Part shown: one piece after another, positions 1 through 9,017 of the stretch | How the letters are laid out: every line of letters begins with the position of its first letter | Position numbering within the stretch: position 1 is the first letter of the stretch | Source of the DNA: Thermophilibacter provencensis | GTDB lineage: Bacteria; Actinomycetota; Coriobacteriia; Coriobacteriales; Atopobiaceae | DNA length: 64,000 bases | Reading direction: 5' to 3' | NCBI RefSeq assembly: GCF_900128445.1 | Contig: NZ_LT671417.1 | Span: 310,001-374,000 of the forward strand | The notes under the pieces: generated by a model | Database searches by the model: none | The model's input: the letters and a program-made list of their open reading frames with translations, nothing else | Told to the model about the DNA's origin: nothing | Position numbers and translations under genes: made by a program

Positions 1-682
1 GGGCATCGGTGCTCACTGCCACCTGACAGCCAAGCTCGGCGCACGTCTCGGCAATCTGGGCGCAGCGGCCCCACGTGCGACCCCCGCGCCCACGGGACTC
101 CAGACTGTGCTCGTTAATCTCGACGAGCTTGCCCTGGTGCGCGGCCTCGCCCACGACCTCGGCGACGTCGAACGCCACGCCGGCGCGGCCCGTATGCCCG
201 AGCACGAGCACCTTGGGCTGCGCCAGCGCGCCGAGGTACATCTGGGTGGCCTCGGCGATCGTGGCGTCCTCGGCAAAGTCCTTGTAGTGCACGCTCGCGA
301 TCACATAGTCACAGTTCTCCAAGGCGCGCTCGAAGAGCGACGCCGGACGGCGGTACGGCCGGCCCACGATGCTCACGTCCGCCGGCACGTCCTGGCCGAA
401 GAGGCGTCCGTCGAGCGTGCGGATGTCCGCCTCCATGCCATGGAGCAGACGCACGCCCTCCCAGACGCGCGGCCAGACGCCCATGTTGATGAAGTGCTGG
501 TAGTCACGCAGGCTTCCGCGCGTGAGGTCGGTGTTGGGGAAGAGCATGTCGCTGAAGTGGTCGGTCACGCCCAGGAGCTCGAGGTCGGCATCGCGTGCGG
601 CGAGCACATTCTCGCGCACCGTGGAGTAGGCGTGGCGCGAGTAGAGCGTATGGGTGTGGACGTCACAGCGGTTCTGCAGCAT
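1..682 (-). CDS. PHP-domain metal-dependent phosphatase/hydrolase, C-terminus cut by window edge
   Basis: The reading frame runs leftward from an ATG at 682 with GAGGAG about 6 nt upstream and has no stop before base 1, so the 3' end is missing. The visible 227 residues start with MLQNRCDVHTHTLYSRHAYS, where the two His of HTHT are the first metal ligands of the PHP fold. A second conserved block, GVTDHFSD (about residues 39-46), and later segments ending in H (LLHGMEAD, IASVHYKD, VLGHTG) fit the remaining metal-binding positions. This resembles the YcdX-like PHP phosphatases more than DNA polymerase PHP domains, because it begins directly at the PHP motif. Substrate is unknown. It is followed upstream by the aminotransferase on the same strand; whether they are co-transcribed is unclear because a palindrome lies between them. 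Confidence 0.8.
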   Translation of the reverse strand, partial: MLQNRCDVHTHTLYSRHAYSTVRENVLAARDADLELLGVTDHFSDMLFPNTDLTRGSLRDYQHFINMGVWPRVWEGVRLLHGMEADIRTLDGRLFGQDVPADVSIVGRPYRRPASLFERALENCDYVIASVHYKDFAEDATIAEATQMYLGALAQPKVLVLGHTGRAGVAFDVAEVVGEAAHQGKLVEINEHSLESRGRGGRTWGRCAQIAETCAELGCQVAVSTDA

Positions 683-699
683 GGCTCTCCTCAAAATGG

Positions 700-724
700 G
701 TCAAAAGTGACTGTCACTTTTGAC
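700..724. repeat. 25-bp perfect palindrome between gene end and next gene
   Basis: Two 12-nt arms (GTCAAAAGTGAC and its complement) flank a single T. It lies directly against the stop codon of the aminotransferase gene (725-727). The core GTGACTGTCAC resembles the larger REP-like hairpins elsewhere in the window. It could act as a terminator for the leftward aminotransferase transcript. Confidence 0.6.
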
Positions 725-1909
725 TCATCGGTAGCTGTCGGCGAGGGCGGCCCAGGCGGGCATGGAGTTGACGATGGTCTCGTGGCTCACGCAGTATCCC
801 ACGCGAACCCAGCCCGGGCAGCCGAAGGAGTCGGACGGGACGGGCAGCAGCTCGAAGGTCCTGGCGCGCTCGAAGAACGCGTTGGCATCGGGCTCGAGCG
901 CCCTGACCCACAGGTAGAACGCGCCCTCGGGCTCGATGAACTCATAGCCCAGCGCCGAAAGCCCCTCGGTGAGGGCGCGGCGGTTCTCGGCATAGGCCTC
1001 CACGTCGCTCGGGCAGTCCACGCAGTCCATAAGCACGCGCTGGAAGAGCGCCGGGGCGCAAACAAAGCCCAGCTTTCGGCCGGCACCGGCCACGGCGAGC
1101 ACCAGCTCGTCGTGCTCGGGGTTGGTGGGCGGCACCAGCACCCAGCCGATGCGCTCGCCCGGCAGCGACAGGCTCTTGGAGTAGGAGTAGCACACGATCG
1201 TGCGGTCGTAGACGGACGGCACCCAAGGCACCTTCGCGCCGTAGGTGATCTCGCGATAGGGCTCATCGGCCACGAGGTAGATGGCAGTGCCGAGGCGCTC
1301 CTCCGCCTCGTGGAGCGCGCCCGAGAGCGCCTCGAGGTTGGCGCGGGAGTATACCGATCCCACGGGGTTGTTGGGCGAGTTGATGACAACGGCCTTGGTG
1401 CGCGGCGTGATCGCCGCGGCAACGGCAGCCACATCCACCTGGAACGTGGTGGGGTCCGCGAGGACCTCCACGCAGGCGGCGCCCGAGGTCTCGATCCAGA
1501 CGCGGTACTCGGGGAAGTACGGCGCGATCACGATAACCTCGTCGCCCGGGTTGACGACCGAATGGAACGAGATGGAGAGCGACGCGGCGGCCCCGCAGGT
1601 GAGGTAGAGGTCCCCGGCAGACGCCACCCCCTCGCCGAAGCGGCGGCAGAGGCTTGCGGCCACGGCCTCGCGCGCAGCGGGAAGGCCGCTCGCCGGCGTG
1701 TAGCCGTGGAGCTGCGTGGCGGGCAACGTGAGGCTCTTCTCGATAGAGGCGCGCACGGCGTCGGGGGCGGGGATCGACGGGTTGCCGAGCGAGAAGTCAA
1801 AGACGTTCTCGGCCCCGATCTGGGCCTTGCGCTCCTCCGCGTAGGCGGAGATCTCTCGAATGGAGGACTTCTGCGCGCCGTAGGCGACGCTCTTCTCGTT
1901 AAGTGACAT
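725..1909 (-). CDS. Class I/II pyridoxal-phosphate aminotransferase
   Basis: A 394-residue fold-type I PLP enzyme that moves an amino group between an amino acid and a 2-oxo acid in the cytoplasm. Visible family signatures are NSPNNPVG (177-184), the cofactor-pairing Asp in VADEPYRE (D215), and the Schiff-base lysine in YSYSKSLSLPGERIGW (K245), followed by the Arg typical of carboxylate binding. The start at 1909 is chosen over an in-frame ATG 16 codons upstream because GAGGAG precedes it by 6 nt. It is annotated in related families as aspartate or aromatic aminotransferase; substrate preference cannot be read from the sequence. It stands alone between palindromic DNA and a small winged-helix gene. 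Confidence 0.88.
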   Translation of the reverse strand: MSLNEKSVAYGAQKSSIREISAYAEERKAQIGAENVFDFSLGNPSIPAPDAVRASIEKSLTLPATQLHGYTPASGLPAAREAVAASLCRRFGEGVASAGDLYLTCGAAASLSISFHSVVNPGDEVIVIAPYFPEYRVWIETSGAACVEVLADPTTFQVDVAAVAAAITPRTKAVVINSPNNPVGSVYSRANLEALSGALHEAEERLGTAIYLVADEPYREITYGAKVPWVPSVYDRTIVCYSYSKSLSLPGERIGWVLVPPTNPEHDELVLAVAGAGRKLGFVCAPALFQRVLMDCVDCPSDVEAYAENRRALTEGLSALGYEFIEPEGAFYLWVRALEPDANAFFERARTFELLPVPSDSFGCPGWVRVGYCVSHETIVNSMPAWAALADSYR

Positions 1910-2001
1910 GCTGCTCTCCTCTCGCGGCACCGCCGCTCGCACGTTGCTGCGGCTCATTGTACTCGCGAGAAGGACCGTGAGGGGCGCTCCGCGGCAAGCC
2001 G

Positions 2002-2367
2002 TTATCGGGATTTATCCTGCTCCCGCACGCCCTTGAGCACCGCCCATCCCACCAGCGTGACCTCGTACGCGTTGGCATCGAAGCTCCCGTCCGCGCGCTT
2101 GGTCCGCCAGCTCCGGATGAGCCCCATCCTCTCGAGCTTCTGGCAGGAGCGGCGGACCGTCTGGGCAGACATGTTGATGCGTTCCACGAAGTCGCGGTTG
2201 GGGATGGAGACTCTTGCGTTGGGCCTGCCGACGCGCTCGCCCATCGCGACGAGAAGGGCGCGGTCGGTCTCGTTGATCTGAATCCGAACGCTCTGCGGAG
2301 TCTGCTTGGCCAACCGTGACACCTCCCCCACGCTCTGACGGGACCCCCATCGGGAGTCTCCCCTCAT
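2002..2367 (-). CDS. Small winged helix-turn-helix DNA-binding protein
   Basis: About 121 residues, basic, with a helix-turn-helix that reads roughly RVSIPNRDFVERINMSAQTV and then RSCQKLERMGLIRSW, followed by a short wing (KRADGSFDANAYEVTL). The arrangement matches MarR-like or HTH_36-type winged helices that open with a short N-terminal helix. No ligand or partner domain is present. The start is uncertain: the ATG at 2367 has no clear ribosome site, and a GTG about 15 codons inside has GGGGGAG too close to it. Function unknown; it is probably a transcription regulator. It has no obvious operon partner. Confidence 0.6.
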   Translation of the reverse strand: MRGDSRWGSRQSVGEVSRLAKQTPQSVRIQINETDRALLVAMGERVGRPNARVSIPNRDFVERINMSAQTVRRSCQKLERMGLIRSWRTKRADGSFDANAYEVTLVGWAVLKGVREQDKSR

Positions 2368-2544
2368 CCACGTGCAGAACGTAGCATCACGAAGCTTGCC
2401 AAACTCTTGTGTTACCGCAATCTAGCTGCTGATTATTTGAGCGTACCCCTTCTTGCGCGCAGCGATGGGCGCAGTCTGACGTCGTGTATTGTGAAAGGGC
2501 GGCAGTTTTTTGATAGGACCTACCAACACTTTTTTCTGAGCTAG

Positions 2545-2592
2545 AAAAATGCCGCTGGTTATTCGTTCAGAAGAACTCCATAACCAACGGCA
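2545..2592 (-). terminator. Rho-independent terminator of ftsH
   Basis: Reading the minus strand, the stem TGCCGTTGGTTAT pairs with ATAACCAGCGGCA across a 17-nt loop with one G-U pair and is followed by TTTTT. It lies about 20 nt after the ftsH stop. The remaining gap up to 2001/2367 shows no gene. Confidence 0.85.
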
Positions 2593-2613
2593 TCTATCAC
2601 TTTTCTCTGGGCC

Positions 2614-4548
2614 CTACGATTCCGCCTCGCCCTTCTCGTCGGCGACGTATTCGCCCCAGCGGTCCTCGAGCAGGGCGTCCACGGCCTCGCCCTCGACGGT
2701 CTCGCGCTCCAGGAGAACGCGCGCCATCGTGTCCATCTGCCTCCGGCGCTCGTCCAGAACCGAGCGGGCGCGCCCGTGGCCCTCGCGCATGATGCGCTCG
2801 ACCTCGTCGTCGATGCGCTTGGCGGTCTCGGCGGAGTAATCCTGGTGGTTGGCGTAGTCGCGGCCCAGGAAGACCTCGTGCTGTGCCTCGCCAAAGACCT
2901 GCGCGCCCAGCTCCTCGCTCATGCCGTAGCGCGTGACCATCGTGCGCGCGAGCTTGGTGGCGCGCTCGAGGTCGTTGCTCGCGCCCGTGGTGATGTCGTC
3001 GCAGAAGAGCTCCTCGGCGGTGCGCCCGGCGAGAAGGACGGCGATCTGGTCGAGCATGCCGTCGCGCGTCTCGAGGAAGTGGTCCTCCTCGGGGACCTGC
3101 ATCGTGTAGCCGAGCGCCTGGCCGCGGCTCACGATGCTGATCTTGTGGATGGGGTCGGAGTTCTCGAGCACGTGCCCCACGAGGGCGTGGCCCGACTCGT
3201 GATAGGCGATCACGCGGCGCTCCCGCTCCGTGATGACACGGCTCTTGCGCTCCGGGCCAGCCATGACGCGCTCCATGGCCTCCTCGACCTCGCCCGGACC
3301 GATCGTCTCCTTATGGCGGCGCGCAGCGAGAAGGGCCGACTCGTTCATGAGGTTCGCAAGGTCGGCACCCGTGAAGCCGGGCGTGATCTTGGAGAGCCGC
3401 TCGAAGTCCACGTCGTCGGCGAAGGGCTTGCCCTCGGCGTGGACGCGCAGGATCTGCTCACGTCCGCGCACGTCGGGGCGGTCCACGGTCACGCGCCGGT
3501 CAAAGCGGCCGGGGCGCAGCAGCGCCGGGTCGAGGATGTCGGGGCGGTTGGTTGCCGCGATGAGGATGACGGAGGAGTTGTCCTCGAAGCCATCCATCTC
3601 GACGAGCAGCTGGTTCAGGGTCTGCTCGCGCTCGTCGTGCCCGCCGCCGAGCCCCGCGCCGCGCTGGCGGCCCACCGCGTCGATCTCGTCGATGAAGACG
3701 ATGCAGGGGGCGGCCTCCTTGGCCTGCTTAAAGAGGTCGCGCACGCGCGACGCGCCCACGCCCACGAACATCTCCACGAAGTCGGAGCCGGAGATGGAGA
3801 AGAACGGCACGCCTGCCTCGCCGGCCACCGCCTTGGCGAGCAGCGTCTTTCCCGTGCCCGGGGGGCCCACGAGCAGCACGCCGCGCGGGATGCGGGCGCC
3901 CATGCTGTGATAGCGCTCGGGGTCGGAGAGGAAGTCGCGGACCTCCTGGAGCTCCTCCACTGCCTCGTCGATGCCCGCGACGTCAGAGAACTTCACCTTG
4001 GGGCGCTCGCTCTCGGCCGTCTTGGCCTTGGTCTTGGCAAACGACATCGTCTTGTCCTGCTGGCCGGACATCCGGTTCATGTAGAACACGAACACGCCCA
4101 CCAGAAGGAGCGTGGGCACCACGGAGAGCAGGATCGTCTCGAGCATCGCCGAGTCGGAGGTGTCGATCTTGTAGGTGACGTCCGGGTGCGCGGCCATGAG
4201 CTCGGCAAGCGAGTCGGTCCCCACGTAGACGCTCGTGTAGCGCACGAGAGCGCCCTCGTTGTCGGCCTCCGCGTCCTTCTCGTCATGCCAGTAGGTGCCG
4301 GAGACGCTGCCGTCCGAGGTCTTGTACGTGGCCTCGTGCACGCGGCCATCCTTGACCGCGGTCACGAACTCGTTGGTCGCGAGCGTGTCGGGCCCGCCGC
4401 CTCCCGGGGTGAGGGCGCCGCCCATTGAGAAGACGAGGTAGAGCACGATGGCGGCGACGATGGCCGTTGAGATGACGATGGAGCGACGGTGCCCGGGGCC
4501 GGGCATCCCCTGCGGGTTCTGACGGTCGGGCTTGTTCTGCTGGGACAC
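2614..4548 (-). CDS. ftsH: ATP-dependent zinc metalloprotease FtsH
   Basis: A 644-residue membrane-anchored AAA+ protease that unfolds and degrades membrane and some soluble proteins as a hexamer. Two transmembrane helices (about 23-41 and 137-157) bracket an extracytoplasmic domain. The AAA module shows Walker A GPPGTGKT (228-235), Walker B IVFIDEID (283-290), and the second region of homology ending RPGRFDRR (345-352). The zinc site is HESGH (450-454). The start codon is GTG with AAGGAG 8 nt upstream; the ATG-free context leaves no better choice. Length is normal for the family. It sits in the order tilS-hpt-ftsH on one strand, a conserved block in Gram-positive bacteria, and ends at a clear terminator. 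Confidence 0.97.
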   Translation of the reverse strand: MSQQNKPDRQNPQGMPGPGHRRSIVISTAIVAAIVLYLVFSMGGALTPGGGGPDTLATNEFVTAVKDGRVHEATYKTSDGSVSGTYWHDEKDAEADNEGALVRYTSVYVGTDSLAELMAAHPDVTYKIDTSDSAMLETILLSVVPTLLLVGVFVFYMNRMSGQQDKTMSFAKTKAKTAESERPKVKFSDVAGIDEAVEELQEVRDFLSDPERYHSMGARIPRGVLLVGPPGTGKTLLAKAVAGEAGVPFFSISGSDFVEMFVGVGASRVRDLFKQAKEAAPCIVFIDEIDAVGRQRGAGLGGGHDEREQTLNQLLVEMDGFEDNSSVILIAATNRPDILDPALLRPGRFDRRVTVDRPDVRGREQILRVHAEGKPFADDVDFERLSKITPGFTGADLANLMNESALLAARRHKETIGPGEVEEAMERVMAGPERKSRVITERERRVIAYHESGHALVGHVLENSDPIHKISIVSRGQALGYTMQVPEEDHFLETRDGMLDQIAVLLAGRTAEELFCDDITTGASNDLERATKLARTMVTRYGMSEELGAQVFGEAQHEVFLGRDYANHQDYSAETAKRIDDEVERIMREGHGRARSVLDERRRQMDTMARVLLERETVEGEAVDALLEDRWGEYVADEKGEAES

Positions 4549-4604
4549 GGTACTCCTTACGATGCGTGACGGGCCTCTCGCCCACCGGCCGCGAGCCGGG
4601 CGTC

Positions 4605-5156
4605 TTACTTCTGATAGACCTCGGGCTTGAGGATGCCGATGTAGGGCAGGTTGCGGTAGCGCTCCGCGAAGTCGAGGCCGTAGCCCACGATGAACTCGTC
4701 GGGCACGTGGGCGCCCACGTAGCGCGGCGTGACGGCGGGACGGTTGCCCGGCACGTCCTTCACAAGGAACGCCGCGACCTCGATGGAGGACGGGTTGCGA
4801 TTGGAGAGCATGCGCATGAGGTAGGAGAGCGTGAGGCCGGAGTCGAGGATGTCCTCGACGATAAGGACGTTGCGCCCCTCGATCTTGGTGTCGAGATCCT
4901 TCACAATCCGCACGACGCCCGAGCTCTTGGCGCCCTCGCCGTAGCTCGATACCGCCATGAAGTCGATGGCCATCGGGCAGTCAATCGCGCGCATGAGGTC
5001 GGCCATGAAGACGACGGCGCCCCGCAGGACGGCTACGACCAGCGGGTTCTTGTCGGCATAGTCGCGAGAAATCTCCGCGCCCATGCGGCTCACGACGTCG
5101 TGGATGTCCTTCTCGCTGAGCAGAATCCCCTGAACGTCGGGGTGCATCGACTCCAT
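4605..5156 (-). CDS. hpt: Hypoxanthine phosphoribosyltransferase
   Basis: A cytoplasmic purine-salvage enzyme joining hypoxanthine or guanine to PRPP. The 183-residue protein shows the PRPP-binding signature VLIVEDILDSGLTL in its centre and the PPi-loop segment VAVLRGAVVFMADLMR, with the flexible-loop SYGEG between them. The start at 5156 is chosen because GGGGAG precedes it; an upstream in-frame ATG would add 12 residues unlike the family. It lies 56 nt before ftsH and 70 nt after tilS, and is likely co-transcribed with both. Confidence 0.95.
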   Translation of the reverse strand: MESMHPDVQGILLSEKDIHDVVSRMGAEISRDYADKNPLVVAVLRGAVVFMADLMRAIDCPMAIDFMAVSSYGEGAKSSGVVRIVKDLDTKIEGRNVLIVEDILDSGLTLSYLMRMLSNRNPSSIEVAAFLVKDVPGNRPAVTPRYVGAHVPDEFIVGYGLDFAERYRNLPYIGILKPEVYQK

Positions 5157-5226
5157 GGCACTCCCCTTTCCGGGCGTCACCCGACGCCCCACGCGGCTCG
5201 ATTGTTCCAGAATAGCGCACGGCCTG

Positions 5227-6735
5227 CTAGTCGCCCACGACGAGCGTCAACTCCAGCAGCCATCTCGTCTGCGGGCCGCACCTCACGCGCTCGTCCGCTC
5301 GCACGCCCGCCACCCATACGACCGAGCCCGTGGGGGAGGTGTGCACGACGGGGAGGAGCGCGCGCTCCGAGAGGGGGACACGCGCCTCGCCAAGCAGGTC
5401 GGAGAGCTTCTTGGACTGCCCGTGCATGCCCAGGGGGCAGAGCACCTCGCCCGCATGGGGGACGTCGACCCAAAGCCGCCCCCCGCGCGCCGGGTCGACG
5501 CCAGCCGCCACGGCGTCAAGCAGGACGGAGGACCCCTCCCACTCAAGCCCGTGCGCCCGGGCGTGCGCCGCCGCGTCCGTCCCATCGGGGACGCGCAGCA
5601 CGCGCGCCGTGAGTGCGCGGCCGTCTGGAAACTCCAGCCTGCCGGGAACCTCGAGCCACGCCGCGACCGGGGCAGGCAGGGAGGTGCGCGCCCGAATGGC
5701 GAGGAGCCCGTGCTCGACGCGCACGTCCGCGCCCATCGGCACCGTCAGCGAGCCCTCTCCCGCCGCGACGCGCCCCAGCACCGAGGCCACGTGTCGCGCC
5801 TCGAGGCGGGCCTCCGGGCAGACGGAGAGAATCGCCTGGCGGACCACCCGGCGCGCGATGGCCACCTCGGTCGCCGCGAGGCGGGCGGCGTCGAGCACGA
5901 CGAGCCCCTCGGCCTCGCGGCGCGTGAGCTCGCGCAGGACGCGCGCCGCGACGGAGGTGAGGTAGGCGTCCTCCTCCGAGAGGATGTCGCAGGTCGTCGA
6001 CAGGCTCGCAACCACGCGCGGATTGCGCTCGCGGGCGATGGGCAGCAGCTCGTGGCGCACAAAGGCGCGCAGATAGTGGGTGTCCTCGTTGGTGCTGTCC
6101 TCGCGCCAGACGATTCCGCGCATGCGCAGCAGGTCGCAGAGCTCCGCGTGCGTACGGTCCAAAAGCGGGCGCACGATGCGGTTGCGCCGGCGCGGGATGG
6201 ACGAGAGGCCCGCCGCGCCCGTACCGCGGATGGCGTTCATGAGGAAGGTCTCGGCTCGGTCGTCCGCGGTGTGCGCCGTCACGATGCGCGCCGCCGATCG
6301 CGGAGTTCCGAAGCGGGCGGAGAGCTCGTTTGCGAGGCGGCCCGCCTCCGCGTAGCGCGCCTCGCGCCCGGCGTTCTCCACGTTGCCGCCAGGCGTTGAC
6401 GCGGCGAGCGCCGCCACGTCCACGCGCCGGATCGTGCAGGGGATGCCAAAGCGCGCGGCGAGGTCTCGGACGAACTCCTCGTCCTCATAGGCGTCCAGGC
6501 CGCGCAGGCCGTGGTTGACGTGGAGCACGTGCAGCCTCTCGCGGGCGATGCGGGCGGCACCGCGGCCGTCCTCGATGTCGAGAGCCGAGGTCGCGGCGAG
6601 CACGAGCAGGGCCGTCGAGTCCGCCCCTCCCGAGACCATGAGCACCACGGGGGCGGACCGCTCCTCGTCCGGGCGACCGCTCGGCCGGGCAAAGCGACTG
6701 CGGCCCGTGGTGTATCGACGAGAAACACTTGGCAT
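5227..6735 (-). CDS. tilS: tRNA(Ile)-lysidine synthetase TilS
   Basis: Adds lysine to C34 of the tRNA-Ile that reads AUA, changing both decoding and charging; acts in the cytoplasm with ATP. The N-terminal PP-loop SGGADSTALL (about 35-44) is the ATP pyrophosphatase signature, and LHVLHVNHGLRG follows as the second conserved block. The C-terminal half carries the less conserved TilS substrate-binding domains; at 502 residues the protein is on the long side. GGGAGG lies 7 nt before the ATG. It is the first gene of tilS-hpt-ftsH and diverges from the metallo-hydrolase gene; 83 bp between the starts must hold both promoters. Confidence 0.93.
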   Translation of the reverse strand: MPSVSRRYTTGRSRFARPSGRPDEERSAPVVLMVSGGADSTALLVLAATSALDIEDGRGAARIARERLHVLHVNHGLRGLDAYEDEEFVRDLAARFGIPCTIRRVDVAALAASTPGGNVENAGREARYAEAGRLANELSARFGTPRSAARIVTAHTADDRAETFLMNAIRGTGAAGLSSIPRRRNRIVRPLLDRTHAELCDLLRMRGIVWREDSTNEDTHYLRAFVRHELLPIARERNPRVVASLSTTCDILSEEDAYLTSVAARVLRELTRREAEGLVVLDAARLAATEVAIARRVVRQAILSVCPEARLEARHVASVLGRVAAGEGSLTVPMGADVRVEHGLLAIRARTSLPAPVAAWLEVPGRLEFPDGRALTARVLRVPDGTDAAAHARAHGLEWEGSSVLLDAVAAGVDPARGGRLWVDVPHAGEVLCPLGMHGQSKKLSDLLGEARVPLSERALLPVVHTSPTGSVVWVAGVRADERVRCGPQTRWLLELTLVVGD

Positions 6736-6818
6736 GCGCTGCCTCCCAACGGCTACCCTAGTACGTGCGGCCCGGACGGCGCCGCACGGGAAGAGTGTAC
6801 GACAGCGAGAGGACGACC

Positions 6819-7625
6819 ATGACCCCCGAGCTCCACCTGCACGTCCTGGCCAGCGGCTCCAAGGGAAACGCCGCCGTCGTAGAGGGGCCCGAGGGATCCG
6901 TGCTCGTGGACTGCGGCATCTCGCGCAGGGCGCTTCTCGCCCGGGCGGAGGAGCTCGGGCTGGACATGGGCGACATCCGCGCCGTCCTTCTCACCCACGA
7001 GCACTCCGATCACGTGGGCGGGCTCACCGTCTTCTGCAACCACTTCGAGGGCGAGCTCGTGACCACCGCGGGCACGGCCGCCGCCCGCCCATACCTCTCG
7101 GCGCTGCCCTTCACCATCGTGGGGCACGCCGACTCCTTCGAGCTGGCCGGCATGCGGGTGCAGGCCTTTCCCACCTCGCACGACGTCGCGGACCCGATGG
7201 GGTTTCGGTTCTCGACCGGCGACGACGCGCTTGGGTTCTGCACCGACACCGGCGAGCTGGGCCCCGAGGCACTCGCGGCACTCTCGGGCGTGCGCATCCT
7301 CGCGCTCGAGTCCAACCACGACGAGCGCATGCTCGCAACGGGACCGTATCCCGGCTACCTCAAGGCGCGCGTGGCCGGGCGAACCGGCCACCTCTCCAAC
7401 GCCCAGGCAGCCGACGCCCTGGGCTCTCTTGTGGGCGAGGACACCGAGACCGTCGTGGCCATGCACCTCTCGCAGGAGAACAACCGGCCGAGCCTCTGCA
7501 TGCGCGCGCTCGCAGAGGCGGTCGGCGCGGAGGCCGCGAACGACGCCTTCACCGAGGCCCGCACGCCCGACGGGCGGCTCACCATCTGCTGCGCGGCGCA
7601 GGACTGGCCGCTCACGGTCTGGTAG
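6819..7625 (+). CDS. Metallo-beta-lactamase-fold hydrolase, YycJ/WalJ-like
   Basis: A 268-residue protein whose N-terminus (LHVLASGSKGNAAVVEG) and metal motif LLTHEHSDHVGG are typical of the YycJ group of metallo-beta-lactamase-fold proteins. Further ligands are visible in FPTSHDVADP and ALESNHDERML, and MHLSQENNRP near the end. In Firmicutes the homologue is encoded beside walRK and is linked to DNA processing at division; here no walRK genes are near, so that role is only suggested. GAGAGG precedes the chosen ATG at 6819, whereas an in-frame ATG 18 codons earlier lacks a ribosome site. Confidence 0.85.
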   Translation: MTPELHLHVLASGSKGNAAVVEGPEGSVLVDCGISRRALLARAEELGLDMGDIRAVLLTHEHSDHVGGLTVFCNHFEGELVTTAGTAAARPYLSALPFTIVGHADSFELAGMRVQAFPTSHDVADPMGFRFSTGDDALGFCTDTGELGPEALAALSGVRILALESNHDERMLATGPYPGYLKARVAGRTGHLSNAQAADALGSLVGEDTETVVAMHLSQENNRPSLCMRALAEAVGAEAANDAFTEARTPDGRLTICCAAQDWPLTVW

Positions 7626-7923
7626 AGGCGGGCGCCCCTGCCGCACGGCGCCACGCGTGCGAGCCCGCTCCCAGACCGCACTCGTGGACCGCACTCGCGA
7701 GTGCGGTCAGTCTCCGGCGGCGCGGCGGGCACTTCTCGACGCATCGGCCCCATCAGGCCGCACCGGCGTCCTTTTTACGCCCAGTGCGGCCGCACTCCCG
7801 GAACACACTCGCGTGTATGCCCCTCCCGGATGGGGGTCGGGCGAGAAGGACCCGCATGACGAGGGGGCGACCCCCCCTGCCGGGAATCGCCCCCCTGACG
7901 GACGCAAGATGCGCGACGCGCGC
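7626..7923. other. 298-bp gene-free gap with palindromes between convergent genes
   Basis: No coding potential is seen. A perfect 22-bp palindrome centred on GCACTCGCGAGTGC occupies 7687-7708, and a direct half copy (GACCGCACTCGTG) lies just upstream. Further GC-rich inverted segments follow near 7775-7815 and 7826-7880 (GGGGTCGGGCGAGAAGGACC and GGGGGCGACCCCCC). The gap separates the ends of the metallo-hydrolase gene and nagB, so bidirectional termination is the simplest role. Confidence 0.5.
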
Positions 7924-8658
7924 CTACGCCTCCGGGCACTTGGCGAGCGCCGCCTCGTCGGCCACGACCACCACATTGGGGTGCAGCTGCAGGATGGAGG
8001 CCTGGCAGGACGGCGTGATCGGGCCGTAGATCATGTCGTGCACCGCCTGCGCCTTAGCGTCGCCGTTGGCCACGACGAGGATCCTCTTGGCGGCCATGAT
8101 GGTGCCGATGCCCATCGAGAACGCCTGGCGCGGCACGTCGTCGATGCTGTCGAAGAGGCGGCTGTTGGCCTGGATGGTGGACTCGGTGAGGTCCACGCAG
8201 TGGGTGCCCTTCACGAAGGCGTCACCGGGCTCGTTGAAGCCGATGTGACCGTTGTTGCCAATGCCCAGGAGCTGGAGGTCCTGGTTGCCGGCGGCGGCGA
8301 CGGCCGCGTCGTACTCGGCGCAGGCGGCCTCGTAGTCCTCCATCAGTCCGTCGGGCACGTGGGTGTTGGCCTTGTCGATGTTCACGTGATCGAAGAGGTT
8401 CACGTTCATGAAGTAGCGATAGCTCTGCTCGTGATCGCCGGGCAGGCCGCGATACTCGTCGAGGTTGTAGGTCTTGACCTTGGAGAAGTCGAGATCGCCG
8501 GCCTCGTAGGCGGCAACGAGGTTCTGATAGGTCCCGACGGGCGTGGAGCCCGTGGCAAGGCCGAGCACGCAGTCGGGCTTGAGGGTAACCTCCGCCGCGA
8601 TGATGGCAGCGGCCTTGCGGCTCATGTCCTCGTAATCCTTAGCGCGAACGATTCTCAT
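7924..8658 (-). CDS. nagB: Glucosamine-6-phosphate deaminase
   Basis: Converts glucosamine-6-phosphate to fructose-6-phosphate and ammonia, the step that feeds amino sugars into glycolysis. The 244-residue protein shows GLATGSTPVGTYQ (phosphate loop), the catalytic segment YNLDEYRGLP, the Asp/His relay region LLGIGNNGHIGFNEPG, and THCVDLT later. Length matches the short Gram-positive NagB form. The start MRIVRAKDY at 8658 is preceded by AAGGGATG and agrees with the family N-terminus; longer in-frame extension upstream is low-complexity and not credible. It is monocistronic, flanked by a palindromic gap on each side. Confidence 0.95.
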   Translation of the reverse strand: MRIVRAKDYEDMSRKAAAIIAAEVTLKPDCVLGLATGSTPVGTYQNLVAAYEAGDLDFSKVKTYNLDEYRGLPGDHEQSYRYFMNVNLFDHVNIDKANTHVPDGLMEDYEAACAEYDAAVAAAGNQDLQLLGIGNNGHIGFNEPGDAFVKGTHCVDLTESTIQANSRLFDSIDDVPRQAFSMGIGTIMAAKRILVVANGDAKAQAVHDMIYGPITPSCQASILQLHPNVVVVADEAALAKCPEA

Positions 8659-8906
8659 AACGCATCCCTTCCATAGACCGGCAAGCTCCCCGCCCGCCGT
8701 GCGGCCCCATCGGCCGCGGCCAATGTGACTGCGACCACCAGGGCGAGGTCGCCAAAAGCTATGAGAAGGACTCGTCGCGTCGAGGCCCCTGCCCGTCCAC
8801 GACGAACCGGGACTCCTCATCCCGGACAGTTATTGATTGTGCCTCATTTCCAACGTGTTTCGCCACCCTCTTGGGCGAGCGGCTCAAAAACGCCGCGGGC
8901 GGGCTA
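8659..8906. other. Upstream region of nagB, no gene seen
   Basis: About 250 bases with no credible reading frame. It should hold the nagB promoter, but I do not see a convincing -35/-10 pair. The right side runs into the long hairpin at 8907-8999. Confidence 0.4.
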
Positions 8907-8999
8907 CCGACGGGGGCTGCTGACAAGGGTGCCAGGGGCAACTGTCATGAGAGGATCATGACAGTTGCCCCTGGCACCCTTGTCAGCAGCCCCCGTCGG
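8907..8999. repeat. 44-bp perfect inverted repeat with 5-nt loop
   Basis: Two exactly complementary 44-nt arms surround GAGGA. The inner core reads GACAAGGGTGCCAGGGGCAA and TGTCA, resembling the shorter hairpin at 63190-63220. It ends about 18 nt from the rdgB stop, so it may terminate the rdgB transcript, but arm length and perfection exceed an ordinary terminator. Confidence 0.85.
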
Positions 9000-9017
9000 C
9001 ACCGGCCCCTCTTGCCG

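Noticed and set aside
107-1906. Long plus-strand open frame opposite the PHP and aminotransferase genes
   Set aside because: It reads as low-complexity Val/Gly/His/Arg-rich protein typical of the antisense of GC-rich genes; the minus-strand genes carry clear family motifs.
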